Shown here piece after piece: positions 41,871-50,681 of a stretch of DNA of 64,000 nt. Under the pieces are notes generated by a model, which saw only the letters and a program-made list of their open reading frames with translations, ran no database searches and had not been told where the DNA came from. Both the position numbers and the translations under genes were made by a program. The stretch covers positions 186,001 through 250,000 of the forward strand of contig NZ_BSRQ01000012.1 in the NCBI RefSeq assembly GCF_030268685.1, given 5' to 3'. Every line of letters begins with the position of its first letter. Within the stretch, counting starts at the first letter, position 1. The stretch comes from Microtetraspora sp. NBRC 13810 (GTDB lineage: Bacteria; Actinomycetota; Actinomycetes; Streptosporangiales; Streptosporangiaceae).

Positions 41871-42985
41871 TCTGGGAGATCATCGCCGTCTCCGCGGGCT
41901 GCGGGATCGTCACCGTGGTCATCGGCCTGCTGGTCATGCGGCTGCTGCGGGAGCGTTCGATCGGCGTGATGCTCGCGGTGGTCGCGGTGGTCACCGTGTT
42001 CGCGACCTTGGCCGGAGTGGTGGGGATCACCATGCGGATGCTCATCGCGAGTCACTCGCGGGACATCGTGCTCAGCGTGGTCGCCGTGGGCGGCATGGTC
42101 GGCCTCGGGGTGGCGCTGGTGCTGGCCCGCCGGGTGGTGGCGGCCAGCCGCCGCCTGGTCTCCGCCGTGCAGGAGGTGCCGGAGGACAGCGGTTTCACCC
42201 CGCCGGACGGGCTGCCGGCCGAGCTGCGCACGATCGCCAGCACGCTGGACGAGGCGTATGACCGGTTGCGCACCGGACGGGAGCGCGAGCGCGCGCTGGA
42301 GAGCGCCAGGCGGGAGCTGGTCGCCTGGGTCAGCCACGACCTGCGCACGCCGCTGGCCGGGATGCGGGCGATGGCGGAGGCGCTGGAGGACGGCGTCGTC
42401 GCCGACGAGCCGACCATGCGGCGCTACCACACGCAGATCCGGCTGGAGGTGGACCGCCTCTCCGGCATGGTGGACGACCTCTTCGAGCTGTCCAGGATCC
42501 ACGCGGGCGCCCTGCGGCTGTCCCGGCGCAGGGTGGGTCTCGGCGATCTGATGGCCGACGCGCTGGCCGGGGTGGAGCCGCTGGCCCGGGCCAAGGGGGT
42601 GCGGCTGGACGGCGAGGCCGAGATCGTGGTCCCGGTAGAGGTGGACGCCGACGAACTGGGCCGGGCGCTGCGCAACCTGGTGGTGAACGCGATCAGGCAC
42701 ACGCCCGCCGACGGCTCGGTGCTGGTCCGGGCCAGGATCGACGACGGGGCCGCGTGCCTGTCGGTCACCGACTGCTGCGGCGGGATCCCGGCGGAGGATC
42801 TGCCGAGGGTCTTCGAGATCGCGTTCCGCGGCGAAGCGGCCCGCACCCCGACCCCCGGGGGCGGCGGAGCCGGTCTGGGACTGGCCATCGCGCGGGGCAT
42901 CGTCGAGGCCCATCACGGGGCGATCGGCGTGGTCAACGAGGGACCGGGCTGCCGGTTCGAGATCCGGCTGCCGCTCACCGTCTGA
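41867..42985 (+). CDS. Transmembrane sensor histidine kinase, partner of the OmpR-type regulator
   Basis: A 372-residue kinase with about three transmembrane helices in the first 90 residues and almost no exterior sensor loop, a short HAMP-like linker, HisKA box VSHDLRTPLAGM (H157) and HATPase_c with NAIRHTPADGS, TDCCGGIP and GGGGAGLGLAIARG. The near absence of an extracellular domain suggests intramembrane sensing. The G1 box DCCGG has Cys-Cys where DxG is usual. Confidence 0.92.
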   Translation: MIWEIIAVSAGCGIVTVVIGLLVMRLLRERSIGVMLAVVAVVTVFATLAGVVGITMRMLIASHSRDIVLSVVAVGGMVGLGVALVLARRVVAASRRLVSAVQEVPEDSGFTPPDGLPAELRTIASTLDEAYDRLRTGRERERALESARRELVAWVSHDLRTPLAGMRAMAEALEDGVVADEPTMRRYHTQIRLEVDRLSGMVDDLFELSRIHAGALRLSRRRVGLGDLMADALAGVEPLARAKGVRLDGEAEIVVPVEVDADELGRALRNLVVNAIRHTPADGSVLVRARIDDGAACLSVTDCCGGIPAEDLPRVFEIAFRGEAARTPTPGGGGAGLGLAIARGIVEAHHGAIGVVNEGPGCRFEIRLPLTV

Positions 42986-43007
42986 GCCGCCGCCCGATGC
43001 CGAATCT

Positions 43008-43154
43008 TTATCCACAAGCGTCTGTGGATAAGCGGCGTGCCGCCTGCCGAGCTGTGGTACGACGACGCCGTCCACAGCCGCGGGAACAGGGAGTTATAGC
43101 ACGCCGGCCGGGTGAGCCGACACATGTCGTTATCCACAGACACTCTGGGGATAA
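43008..43154. promoter_or_regulatory. Cluster of DnaA boxes arranged as two palindromes
   Basis: TTATCCACA occurs perfectly at 43008-43016 (plus), 43023-43031 (minus) and 43130-43138 (plus), with a one-mismatch copy at 43146-43154 (minus, TTATCCCCA). Each pair is inverted around a 6-7 nt spacer. The cluster lies between convergent genes, so it is not a promoter for either. It is a candidate DnaA-binding, titration or reactivation site; there is no dnaA, dnaN or AT-rich unwinding region to make it oriC. Confidence 0.7.
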
Positions 43155-43183
43155 CATCACCGGCCGGGGCGTAGCGGCCTGGA

Positions 43184-43618
43184 TCAGGCGGTTTCCGGCA
43201 CCCAGGACACCACGCTCGGCCCGGCGTCGTCCCGCCGGTCCCACCATGGGCTGTCCACCGACTCCGAGATCGCCCGGAAGGTCGGGCACGGCCACCGCCA
43301 CATGCAACTCCGGCAACGCAGGATGGGCCGGGCGGCGTCGCTGGTGATCCCGCCCGCGTCACGCGCCTGGTGCAGGTCGAGCAGGCGCAGCCCGAGCTCG
43401 GCCAGGCCGAGCAGCTCCTCCCGGGCGAGCGCGAGGAATTCGAGGTCCGGCCCGGCCAGGCCGGGCGGCCTCGGCGCGGGCGCCTCGCCGTCCGCCGGAT
43501 CCGGCGGAGGGCGCAGGGGCTCCCGCCACGCGGTGGCCTTCGTGGCGAGATTGTGCAGATCTTCGAGGCGCTGCCGCAGCCGGTCTCGTTGCGGGTCCTC
43601 TGATAGCTCACTGTTCAT
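43184..43618 (-). CDS. Uncharacterised actinobacterial protein with CxxC motif
   Basis: A 144-residue hydrophilic protein: helical N-terminal part (SEDPQRDRLRQRLEDLHNL), Pro-rich middle, a second helix (EFLALAREELLGLAELGLRLLDL) and a C-terminal cysteine cluster CRSCMWRWPCPTF that could bind a metal. No family is recognised. The ATG at 43618 is the most plausible start; the frame is open further upstream. It is convergent with the kinase gene. Confidence 0.55.
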   Translation of the reverse strand: MNSELSEDPQRDRLRQRLEDLHNLATKATAWREPLRPPPDPADGEAPAPRPPGLAGPDLEFLALAREELLGLAELGLRLLDLHQARDAGGITSDAARPILRCRSCMWRWPCPTFRAISESVDSPWWDRRDDAGPSVVSWVPETA

Positions 43619-43837
43619 CGGTGTCGTTGGGCCCGCGCCGGCCGGTGCCCGCCCCTCCCTGGTGAAGTGACGGCACGGAACCGCCGGGCCTTCCCCCTTT
43701 CCGGCCACGCCGGTATCGCATACGGTAAAGTTTCGCGCACTCGGAGTTAGCGTGGGGCCGAAACCGGGGACAAAGCGCAGACGACTCCCTGACCCGCTGG
43801 ATCGGCGGAGAGCGTGACCCGGAGCGTTCGCGGCGCT

Positions 43838-43843
43838 AGTGTG
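43838..43843 (+). promoter_or_regulatory. -10 box of a leaderless transcript (STAS gene)
   Basis: TAGTGT lies 6 nt before the GTG at 43850. Confidence 0.45.
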
Positions 43844-43849
43844 CCCGCT

Positions 43850-44200
43850 GTGGAGCTCAAGGTCTCGACTCGATCACACGCCGGCCACGCCATAGTGGCG
43901 GTCGCCGGTGAAATCGACCTTTATACCGCGCCCCGCCTCCAGGCCGAGTTCACTCGGTTGCTGGAGGACGGGCCCGCGCGGGTGGTCATAGATATGTCCG
44001 GCGTCGACTTCTGCGATTCGACCGGCATGAACGTGCTGCTGTCCGCGCTCAAGCGGCTCAAGGAGCGCGGCGGCGCATTGGAGGTGGCGGCACCGCGCCC
44101 GGCTGTGCGGAAGATTCTCCAGGTCACCGGGCTCGACTCGGTGTTCATCGTGCACGAAACCGTGCCCGAGGAGTTGTTCATCGCCGAGTCGCAGGGGTAG
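43850..44200 (+). CDS. STAS-domain anti-sigma factor antagonist
   Basis: A 116-residue single STAS domain: HAIVAVAGEIDLYTAPRL and the phosphorylation loop DFCDSTGMNVL with candidate phospho-serine S57, then RPAVRKILQVTGLD. It would release a sigma factor by binding its anti-sigma kinase when unphosphorylated. The GTG at 43850 gives the usual length and follows a TAGTGT box; in-frame GTGs at 43814 and 43841 are alternatives. Confidence 0.9.
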   Translation: MELKVSTRSHAGHAIVAVAGEIDLYTAPRLQAEFTRLLEDGPARVVIDMSGVDFCDSTGMNVLLSALKRLKERGGALEVAAPRPAVRKILQVTGLDSVFIVHETVPEELFIAESQG

Positions 44201-44208
44201 CCGGCGGC

Positions 44209-44214
44209 TACGAT
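44209..44214 (+). promoter_or_regulatory. -10 box of a leaderless transcript (GT2 gene)
   Basis: TACGAT lies 8 nt before the ATG at 44223; no Shine-Dalgarno sequence is present. Confidence 0.5.
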
Positions 44215-44222
44215 CGATCACC

Positions 44223-44972
44223 ATGGACACAGCGGTGATCATCCCGGCGAAGGACGAGGCCGATCGCATCGGCCCGACCGTCGCCGCCGCCCTCTCGCTG
44301 CCGGGCGTGGATCTCGTGGTCGTCGTCGACGACGGTTCGACGGACACCACGGGCCGGGTGGCGAGGGCGGCGGGCGCCCGCGTCGTACGGCACAGCCGCA
44401 ACCGCGGCAAGGCCGCCGCCATGGAGAGCGGCGCCGAGGCCGTCCGGCTGCTGGACCCCGCCTTCGGCGCCGAGTCGCAGGGCGCGCCCGCCCCCGGCGA
44501 CCCCGAACGCACGCCCAGGCACCTGCTCTTCCTCGACGCCGACCTGGGGGAGACCGCCGCCGCCGCGGCACGGCTCGTGGAGCCGGTCCGCGCGGGCGAG
44601 GCCGACATGGCGATCGCCGTGTTCGCCACCCGGGTCAAACTCGCCGGGCACGGTTTCGTCGTCGGGCTGGCCCGTGACGGCATCACCAGGGCCACCGGTT
44701 GGACCCCCGTCCAGCCCCTGAACGGCCAGCGCTGCCTGACCAGGGCCGCCTATGAGGCCGCCCGCCCGCTCGCGCACGGGTTCGGGGTGGAGGTGGGGCT
44801 CACCATCGACCTGCTGCGCAGGGGATTCCGGGTCACCGAGGTCGAGGTGGAGATGGCCCACCGCGCCACCGGCGGCGACTGGCGGGCCCAGTTGCACCGC
44901 GGCCGCCAGTTCCGTGACGTCGCCCGTGCCCTGCTGGCCAGGCACGCCCTGACGCCGATAGACGGCATCTGA
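44223..44972 (+). CDS. Family 2 glycosyltransferase
   Basis: A 249-residue GT-A fold enzyme: IIPAKDEADRIGPTV, VVDDGSTDTT, a Gly/Lys loop RNRGKAAAME and the metal-binding FLDADLG, with the acceptor region LNGQRCLTR and GFGVEVGLTIDLLRRG. The pattern resembles glucosyl-3-phosphoglycerate synthase and polyprenyl-phosphate transferases, but substrates are not determinable. It is monocistronic. Confidence 0.88.
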   Translation: MDTAVIIPAKDEADRIGPTVAAALSLPGVDLVVVVDDGSTDTTGRVARAAGARVVRHSRNRGKAAAMESGAEAVRLLDPAFGAESQGAPAPGDPERTPRHLLFLDADLGETAAAAARLVEPVRAGEADMAIAVFATRVKLAGHGFVVGLARDGITRATGWTPVQPLNGQRCLTRAAYEAARPLAHGFGVEVGLTIDLLRRGFRVTEVEVEMAHRATGGDWRAQLHRGRQFRDVARALLARHALTPIDGI

Positions 44973-45032
44973 CCTGACACCGTCGGTACCCCGTCGGTGG
45001 CGGTCTCCTGCGGGCGGGATCGGCCGGGAGCG

Positions 45033-45482
45033 TCAGCCGCAGTAGCGGATGGGCGCGATGCGGTCCATCACGCTGCCGAAACGGGCGAAATACGAAGCCG
45101 AGTAGTCGCCGGTGTTCGCCCGGCGGATCGCGTGGTAGTTGCCGTTGGCGTCGCCGGCGGTGTCGATGAAACAGGCGGTCGCGCTGGCCACGAACGAACC
45201 GACGTGGTCCACCAGCGCGCGGTTCGCCGAGCCGAGATACCGGTTGCCGTGGCTCGCGTTCCACACGTAGCGCACCCCGCGATAGCCCGGCTCGGACCAC
45301 AGGCAGACGCTGCCGGTCGGGCAGGAGGCGGTGGCGCTCCCGGTGGCGCTCCCGGTGGCGCTCCCGGTGGTGGTGGTCGTCGTGGTCGTCGGGGTCGTCG
45401 TGGCGGAGGCGCCGGTGGAGGCGGGGGCGACGACGGTCGCCGCGGCCAGCGCGCAGAGGGCGATCGTCCTTGGGGTGCGCAT
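45033..45482 (-). CDS. Secreted peptidase-inhibitor (I36)-like protein
   Basis: A 149-residue secreted protein: signal peptide (about 1-27; ALCALAAATVVAPAS), a Thr-rich and GSAT-repeat linker (28-52) and a small domain with CPTGSVCLWSEPGYRG, typical of streptomycete I36 metalloprotease inhibitors and beta/gamma-crystallin-like proteins. Four cysteines could form two disulfides. GGGAGAG precedes the ATG by 9 nt. Confidence 0.75.
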   Translation of the reverse strand: MRTPRTIALCALAAATVVAPASTGASATTTPTTTTTTTTGSATGSATGSATASCPTGSVCLWSEPGYRGVRYVWNASHGNRYLGSANRALVDHVGSFVASATACFIDTAGDANGNYHAIRRANTGDYSASYFARFGSVMDRIAPIRYCG

Positions 45483-45682
45483 GAGGCTGCTCTCCCTACG
45501 ATGGGTCGGATGACAGTCACCGAACGTAACGGTGATGAAACTCATTGTCGCTAGCCCGGTGGCGAGGGTTACCTGACGTGCAGGCGAGGCGGCTGTGACA
45601 GCGGTGGCGTGATCGGATCCCCGGCCGGGCGGGGTATGTGCTGGAATTCCCTGGTGACGTTCGAGCGGGTGGGGAAGCGCCG

Positions 45683-47167
45683 ATGACCGGCCGGGCCGAC
45701 GGCCCCGGAGCACGCCGGCCGGCCTGGGCCGCCGGTGTCTGCGCCGGGACGAGCGTGCTGCTCACCGTCCTGATCGGGCTGCTGGGGACGTCCGCGATGG
45801 TGCCGCGGCTGCCGGGGCCGGGGTGGCAGCCGCCCTACTCGCTGGAGGCGCATCCCGACGGGCGTCTCGTGATCGCGCTGGCGGCGGCGGCCCTCGTGCT
45901 GGGCGCCGCCGGGCTCGGCGCGGGCCTGCTCGCCGCCCACCGGAGCGCCGGGACGCCCGGAGCGAGCGCCGCGGCGAGACGGCTGCTGGTGGCGGGCTGC
46001 GTGACAGCGGGGGTGCTCGCCTTCCTGCCGCCGTCCGGGTCGTCGGACCACCTGAACTACGCGGCGTACGGCAGGCTCGGCGCGCTCGGGCACGACCCCT
46101 ACGCGACCACCGCCGCCATGCTGCCCGGCGACCCGGTCACCGGGGCCGTGCAGGAGTGGGTGAACACGCCCAGCGTCTACGGGCCGGTGGCGACCGCCGT
46201 ACAGGTGCTCGCCGGGCTGGCCGGTGGGGGGTCGGTGCGGCTGACCGTCTTCGTGCTGGCGCTGGCCAACGCCGCCGCCTTCGCCGGCACCGCGCTGCTG
46301 CTCTACCGGTTCACCCGGGGCGACCTGCGGGCCATGCTGCTGTGGACGGCCAACCCGCTGGTGATCTACCAGCTCGCCGCCGGGATGCACGTGGACACCC
46401 TGGCCGTGGTCGCGCTGGTCGCGGCCCTGGTCGTCGGGACCGGCACGGCGGGCAGGGGGGCGGGCGCGGGGGTGCTGCTCGGGGTCGGCATCGCCGTGAA
46501 GATCAACGCCGGGCTGGTCGCGCTCGGCCCCGCCTGGGAGCTGCGCCGCTCACCCGGCAGGCTGCTGCTGGTCGCCGGTACGGCTGCCGCCACCCTGCTG
46601 GGCGCCTACGCGCTCGCCGGGCCCGACTCGCTGGACCAGGTGGGCCGGGCCAGCAGGTCGCTCTCCCTGGCCACCCCGTGGAACCTCCTGAAGAGCGCGC
46701 TGCAGACGATCGCCGGCCCGGGCGCCTACACGATCTGGATCCAGTGCGGCTCGCTGCTCGTCCTGGCGCTGCTGGCCTGGGCGCTGCTGCGGGTCATGCC
46801 CGAGCATCCCGCCCCGGCCGTGGCCGCGGCCATCGTGATCGCCTACCTTTTCGCCGCGCCGTACGCGCTGCCCTGGTACGACGGGCTGGCGTTCGCGTTG
46901 CTGGCGATGATCCCGGCCTCGGCGCTGGACGGGTTCATGGTCGCCAGGATGGCCGCGCTGGGGCTCGCCTACCTGCCCGCCAGGGTGGTGGACCAGCCGG
47001 CGGAGCTGCTGTGGCTGCGCGAGGTGGTCAGGGAGCGTGTGGCGCCTTGGATCCTGCTCGCGCTGACGATCGCGCTGGCGGGATGGGCGCTGCGCCGGGC
47101 TCGTCGCGGGCGGAGAGCCGCAGCGCCTGCACCGACGCGGCCAGTGTCAGCGGCACCGCGATCGTGA
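45683..47167 (+). CDS. MptB-like polyprenol-phosphate-mannose-dependent mannosyltransferase
   Basis: A 494-residue membrane glycosyltransferase (GT-C, about 12-13 helices) with exterior loop SGSSDHLNYAAYGRLGALGHDPY, which contains the acidic motif of this family, followed by NTPSVYGPVATAVQ and GMHVDTLAVVAL. MptB/MptA enzymes extend the alpha-1,6-mannan of lipoglycans. The ATG at 45683 is the best start; the last 140 bp overlap the next gene on the opposite strand. Confidence 0.8.
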   Translation: MTGRADGPGARRPAWAAGVCAGTSVLLTVLIGLLGTSAMVPRLPGPGWQPPYSLEAHPDGRLVIALAAAALVLGAAGLGAGLLAAHRSAGTPGASAAARRLLVAGCVTAGVLAFLPPSGSSDHLNYAAYGRLGALGHDPYATTAAMLPGDPVTGAVQEWVNTPSVYGPVATAVQVLAGLAGGGSVRLTVFVLALANAAAFAGTALLLYRFTRGDLRAMLLWTANPLVIYQLAAGMHVDTLAVVALVAALVVGTGTAGRGAGAGVLLGVGIAVKINAGLVALGPAWELRRSPGRLLLVAGTAAATLLGAYALAGPDSLDQVGRASRSLSLATPWNLLKSALQTIAGPGAYTIWIQCGSLLVLALLAWALLRVMPEHPAPAVAAAIVIAYLFAAPYALPWYDGLAFALLAMIPASALDGFMVARMAALGLAYLPARVVDQPAELLWLREVVRERVAPWILLALTIALAGWALRRARRGRRAAAPAPTRPVSAAPRS

Positions 47168-49244
47168 GCGCCATCGCGGGGATCGCGATGCCCGAGTCGT
47201 TCACCAGGAAGCCCACCAGCGCGCAGGTCAGCGCCCCGAAGAGGCCGGCCCGCAGGCTCGGCGCCCGCTGGTAGGCCAGCGACAGCGCCGACGCGCCCCA
47301 CCGGGACGGCCTGGCCAGCACCAGGAAGAGGAAGGCGAGCGCGACCAGCGACAGGATCGTCAGGGGCAGGTTGCCCAGGGTGCCGATCATCGCCTCCAGT
47401 TTCCTGCCGACCACCGGCAGCGCGTCGCCGTCGAGCACCTGCTGGAAGAAGTCCCCGAGGTGGGTGCGCTGGTCCACCGGCCGGGTCCAGTCGGCGAAGG
47501 TGATCAGGCCGATGATCACGACCGCCCCGACGCCGACGAGGAACAGCCGGAACGCCGACACCTTCTTGCCCGACAGCAGCAGCAGGAACACCGCCACGCC
47601 CGGTACGAAGGCGAGCACGCCGCCGAAGTCGGCCCCCCACAGCGGCCAGCCGTTCGCGAACACCGCGAAGGCGCCGTACGCCGCGCAGATCGCGACGGCG
47701 AGCACCTTCCGCCCCCGCTCCAGCAGCGGCTGGGCGACGCCGGACAGGAACATGACCGTGCCGGTGGCGAAGACGGCGAAGGCGATGTTGCCGAAGCCGT
47801 AGAAGCGCCCCCCGGTGACCGGCTCGTAGCCGCCGACGGCGTTGACCTGGAGCCGGGAGCCGGTCATCACGTCCAGCAGCATCGCGATGGAGGTGACCGC
47901 GGCGACCACGGTCAGCGGCCCGTAGACCGTCCTGCGCCACGGCCCGGCGAAGGCCGCCGCGGTGATCAGCCCGGCGAACCCGAGGATGGTGAGCAGCAGC
48001 GTGACCATCGCCGACCCGGTGCTCCACCACGGGACGAGCTGGGCGAGGAAGGTGGAGACCGCGATGGCGCCGCTGCCCACGGCCACCACCTCCGTGGCGA
48101 ACAGCACCCGGGAGCCGCCCCACCGCCGCCGCACGGCCACCGCGGCCAGCAGGTAGAACACCACCTGGACGATCACCAGCATGCTGAAGAACGGCGCCCG
48201 CACCTCGCGCAGCACCTGGCTCGCGAGGTCCGCGTCGGCGAGGTCGGCCACCGCGCCCGCGGTGGCGGGGGCCGGCCCGGCGTACTCCCAGGTGCGGCCG
48301 ACGACCCCGGCCGGCTGCGGCAGGCCGAGCAGGCTGATCGCGGTGGAGGTGAGGTCGGGCAGGGTGACCAGGGCGTTCTGCCTGGTGGAGGTGGAGGTGA
48401 GGTAGCCGCGCGGGTACGGCCGGCCGCTGGGGGACTTGCCGGTGGCGAGGGCGACGTGCAGGTGGGGGTCGGTGGAGCCGTCGGAGAGGCCGGCGACGAG
48501 GACCGTGGTGTCCGGGGGGAGCTGGCGGAGCAGGGTGCCCACCCGGCGGTCGCTGTCGGCCGCGGCCCGCTGCCTGACCCGGGTGCTCGGCGGGATGGGC
48601 GCGCCCGTCGCGTCCACGCCCGCGCCGATCCACGCCTTGGCGAGGTTGTCGATCTCCATCACGATGAGGTTGTAGGGCGTGAGGTCGCCCAGGGCCTCCG
48701 TCGTGCCCGCATATTTAGCGATTTTTCCGGACTTGTCGGCTGCGCCGAGGGCTGCGCCGGGGCCGATCGCGGCCACCTTGCCGCCGGACGCGGTCACCAG
48801 GTCGCCCAGGGAGCCGATGGCCGTGCCGTACGACTGGGCGTCGTTGAAGGTCATGAGGTTGTCCCAGCCCGGCACGACGGCGCCCTCGGCCGCCCGCTCG
48901 GGCAGCGGCGGCAGGCCGCAGCCGGCGCCCGGCGCGCCCGCCCGCTGCCCCGCCGAGACCGTCAGCCATCCGGCCACCGGGCAGGTGATGGCCCGCTCGG
49001 GCGGCGGGATGGTCCTGGTGGACATCGCCGCGGAACCGCCCTGGTCCACCATCCGCCACAGGTTGGGGGTGCGCGTCCGGTTGACATCGGACCACTCCAG
49101 CCCGGGCACGCCGATCAACGCCACCCGCACCGGCTTCACATCCGCGCCCCCGGGCGCCGCCGTGGCGGCCGTGGCCGGGGCACCGGCCAGAAGGAAAGTG
49201 CCGAGCAGTGTCGTGAGAACCGACAGCCACCACCATCGGCTCAT
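47028..49244 (-). CDS. Secreted-domain/polytopic membrane protein with alkaline-phosphatase-like fold
   Basis: A 738-residue protein: signal peptide or first helix (5-28), an exterior domain (about 35-350) with features of the alkaline-phosphatase/sulfatase superfamily (VALIGVPGLEWSDV, TPNLWRMVDQGG, YNLIVMEIDNL, LVAGLSDGS), then about ten membrane helices (365-690). Homologues occur beside mannosyltransferase genes in actinomycetes and are uncharacterised. ATG at 49244 follows GAGGAG. The 3' end overlaps the mannosyltransferase gene by 140 bp. Confidence 0.7.
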   Translation of the reverse strand: MSRWWWLSVLTTLLGTFLLAGAPATAATAAPGGADVKPVRVALIGVPGLEWSDVNRTRTPNLWRMVDQGGSAAMSTRTIPPPERAITCPVAGWLTVSAGQRAGAPGAGCGLPPLPERAAEGAVVPGWDNLMTFNDAQSYGTAIGSLGDLVTASGGKVAAIGPGAALGAADKSGKIAKYAGTTEALGDLTPYNLIVMEIDNLAKAWIGAGVDATGAPIPPSTRVRQRAAADSDRRVGTLLRQLPPDTTVLVAGLSDGSTDPHLHVALATGKSPSGRPYPRGYLTSTSTRQNALVTLPDLTSTAISLLGLPQPAGVVGRTWEYAGPAPATAGAVADLADADLASQVLREVRAPFFSMLVIVQVVFYLLAAVAVRRRWGGSRVLFATEVVAVGSGAIAVSTFLAQLVPWWSTGSAMVTLLLTILGFAGLITAAAFAGPWRRTVYGPLTVVAAVTSIAMLLDVMTGSRLQVNAVGGYEPVTGGRFYGFGNIAFAVFATGTVMFLSGVAQPLLERGRKVLAVAICAAYGAFAVFANGWPLWGADFGGVLAFVPGVAVFLLLLSGKKVSAFRLFLVGVGAVVIIGLITFADWTRPVDQRTHLGDFFQQVLDGDALPVVGRKLEAMIGTLGNLPLTILSLVALAFLFLVLARPSRWGASALSLAYQRAPSLRAGLFGALTCALVGFLVNDSGIAIPAMALTIAVPLTLAASVQALRLSARDEPGAAPIPPARSSARAGSKAPHAP

Positions 49245-49313
49245 CTGCCCGTGCTCCTCGTCGTGTCCTGGGGCGCGTTTCCGCGCTCCCGCCATGGGTC
49301 CCTTGCTCCAAGG

Positions 49314-49319
49314 TAACCT
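49314..49319 (+). promoter_or_regulatory. -10 box of a leaderless transcript (GT87 gene)
   Basis: TAACCT lies 8 nt before the GTG at 49328. Confidence 0.5.
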
Positions 49320-49327
49320 GCCACGTC

Positions 49328-50605
49328 GTGAGGACTCGCGACGGACTTTTTGCGATCAAGCGGTACGCGTGGACGTGGTGGCCCGCGGCGTTGCTCGTCG
49401 CCGCCGCCGTGGCGCCCCTGGTCGGCTATTGGTTGAACAACCCCGACGACCAGCGTCTGGTCGATCTCGATGTGTACCGTACCGGTGGCGAAGCAGTCCT
49501 CGCGGGACGTCCCGTCTACGACTTCGTCACACCCGCCCCGCAACTGCTGCCGTTCACCTATCCGCCGATCGCCGCGCTGCTGGCCGCCCCGCTGGCGAAG
49601 ATGTCGTGGCCGGTCGCCCAATGGGTGTGGACGATCGGGATCTTCGCCGCCCTCGCCGTCGCGGCGGGCCACGCGTTCCGCCCGCTGCTCGCCCGCGCCG
49701 GCCGGCTCTGGACGCCGCTGCTCTTCGCCGCCCTCATGATCGCCTGCACCTACATGATGCCGATCAGGGACCAGGTGCGCTTCGGGCAGGTGGACATCCT
49801 GCTGGTCGCCCTGTGCGTGGCGGACTGCCTCGCCCGGCGGCCCTGGTGGCCCAGGGGGCTGCTGATCGGCCTGGCCACCGCGGTCAAGCTCACCCCCGGC
49901 GTCTTCCTGATCTACCTGCTGATCACCGGCTTCGGCCGGGACGGGCGGCCTGAGCAGCGCCGTACCCTGTCCATGGCGGTGTTCACCGCGGCGCTCCTGA
50001 CCGTCCTGCCCTTCCTGGTGATCCCACGGGACTCCACGCAGTTCTGGTTCTCCGCGCTCCTCGACTCCGGCCGGGTGGGCGCGAACAACGCCACCACCAA
50101 CCAGTCGATGCGCGGCATGCTGCTGCGGCTCTACCTCCCCGACTGGCTCACCACCGCCCTGTGGCTGGCCCTGCTCGCGGTCGTCGCCTGGTACGGCTTC
50201 CGCTGGGCGCGCCGCGCCTTCGCCACCGGCGACCCGCTGACCGGGGTGGCCCTCACCGGCCTGATGGCCGTGCTGCTCTCACCGGTGGCCTGGATCCACC
50301 ACCTGGCCTGGATGGTCGTCGTCCTCGGGGCGCTCGTGGCGGCCGCGGGGGACACCCGCAGGCTGTGGGTGGCGGCCGGGGTGTGGCTCTACTATGTGCT
50401 GCCCATCCCGTGGTGGGGGGTGACGCTCCGGGCCGCCGAGATCCCGGTGCTCAGCCCGGTCCTCGGCCGCGTCGTGCAGAACGCGTACGGCCTCGGCGCG
50501 CTCGCCCTGGTCTGGCTGCTCGGCCACTGGCTGCCCCGCCGCGCGCGGGCCGCGGAACGCGCCGCCGCCCCGCCCGGCCACCGGGACCACCCGGCCCGCG
50601 CCTGA
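49328..50605 (+). CDS. GT87-family (PimE-like) membrane glycosyltransferase
   Basis: A 425-residue GT-C enzyme with about ten helices. The family-typical exterior motif is VDLDVYRTGGEAVLAGRPVYDF, containing the catalytic acid, followed by PFTYPPIAALLAAPLA and ATAVKLTPGVFLIYLL. GT87 members use polyprenyl-phosphate mannose to build phosphatidylinositol mannosides or arabinogalactan. It is divergent from the alkaline-phosphatase-like gene. Confidence 0.85.
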   Translation: MRTRDGLFAIKRYAWTWWPAALLVAAAVAPLVGYWLNNPDDQRLVDLDVYRTGGEAVLAGRPVYDFVTPAPQLLPFTYPPIAALLAAPLAKMSWPVAQWVWTIGIFAALAVAAGHAFRPLLARAGRLWTPLLFAALMIACTYMMPIRDQVRFGQVDILLVALCVADCLARRPWWPRGLLIGLATAVKLTPGVFLIYLLITGFGRDGRPEQRRTLSMAVFTAALLTVLPFLVIPRDSTQFWFSALLDSGRVGANNATTNQSMRGMLLRLYLPDWLTTALWLALLAVVAWYGFRWARRAFATGDPLTGVALTGLMAVLLSPVAWIHHLAWMVVVLGALVAAAGDTRRLWVAAGVWLYYVLPIPWWGVTLRAAEIPVLSPVLGRVVQNAYGLGALALVWLLGHWLPRRARAAERAAAPPGHRDHPARA

Positions 50606-50669
50606 CCCGTTCCGCCGAAGGACCGCATCTGACCTGCCCGTCTTCGTGCACGAGCGGCATTTGGTGCCC

Positions 50670-50675
50670 TAACCT
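50670..50675 (+). promoter_or_regulatory. -10 box of a leaderless transcript (pheA)
   Basis: TAACCT lies 6 nt before the pheA ATG at 50682. Confidence 0.6.
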
Positions 50676-50681
50676 GGGTTC

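Noticed and set aside
43008-43154. Chromosomal origin oriC
   Set aside because: Only four boxes, no dnaA/dnaN and no AT-rich unwinding element; kept as a DnaA-box cluster instead.
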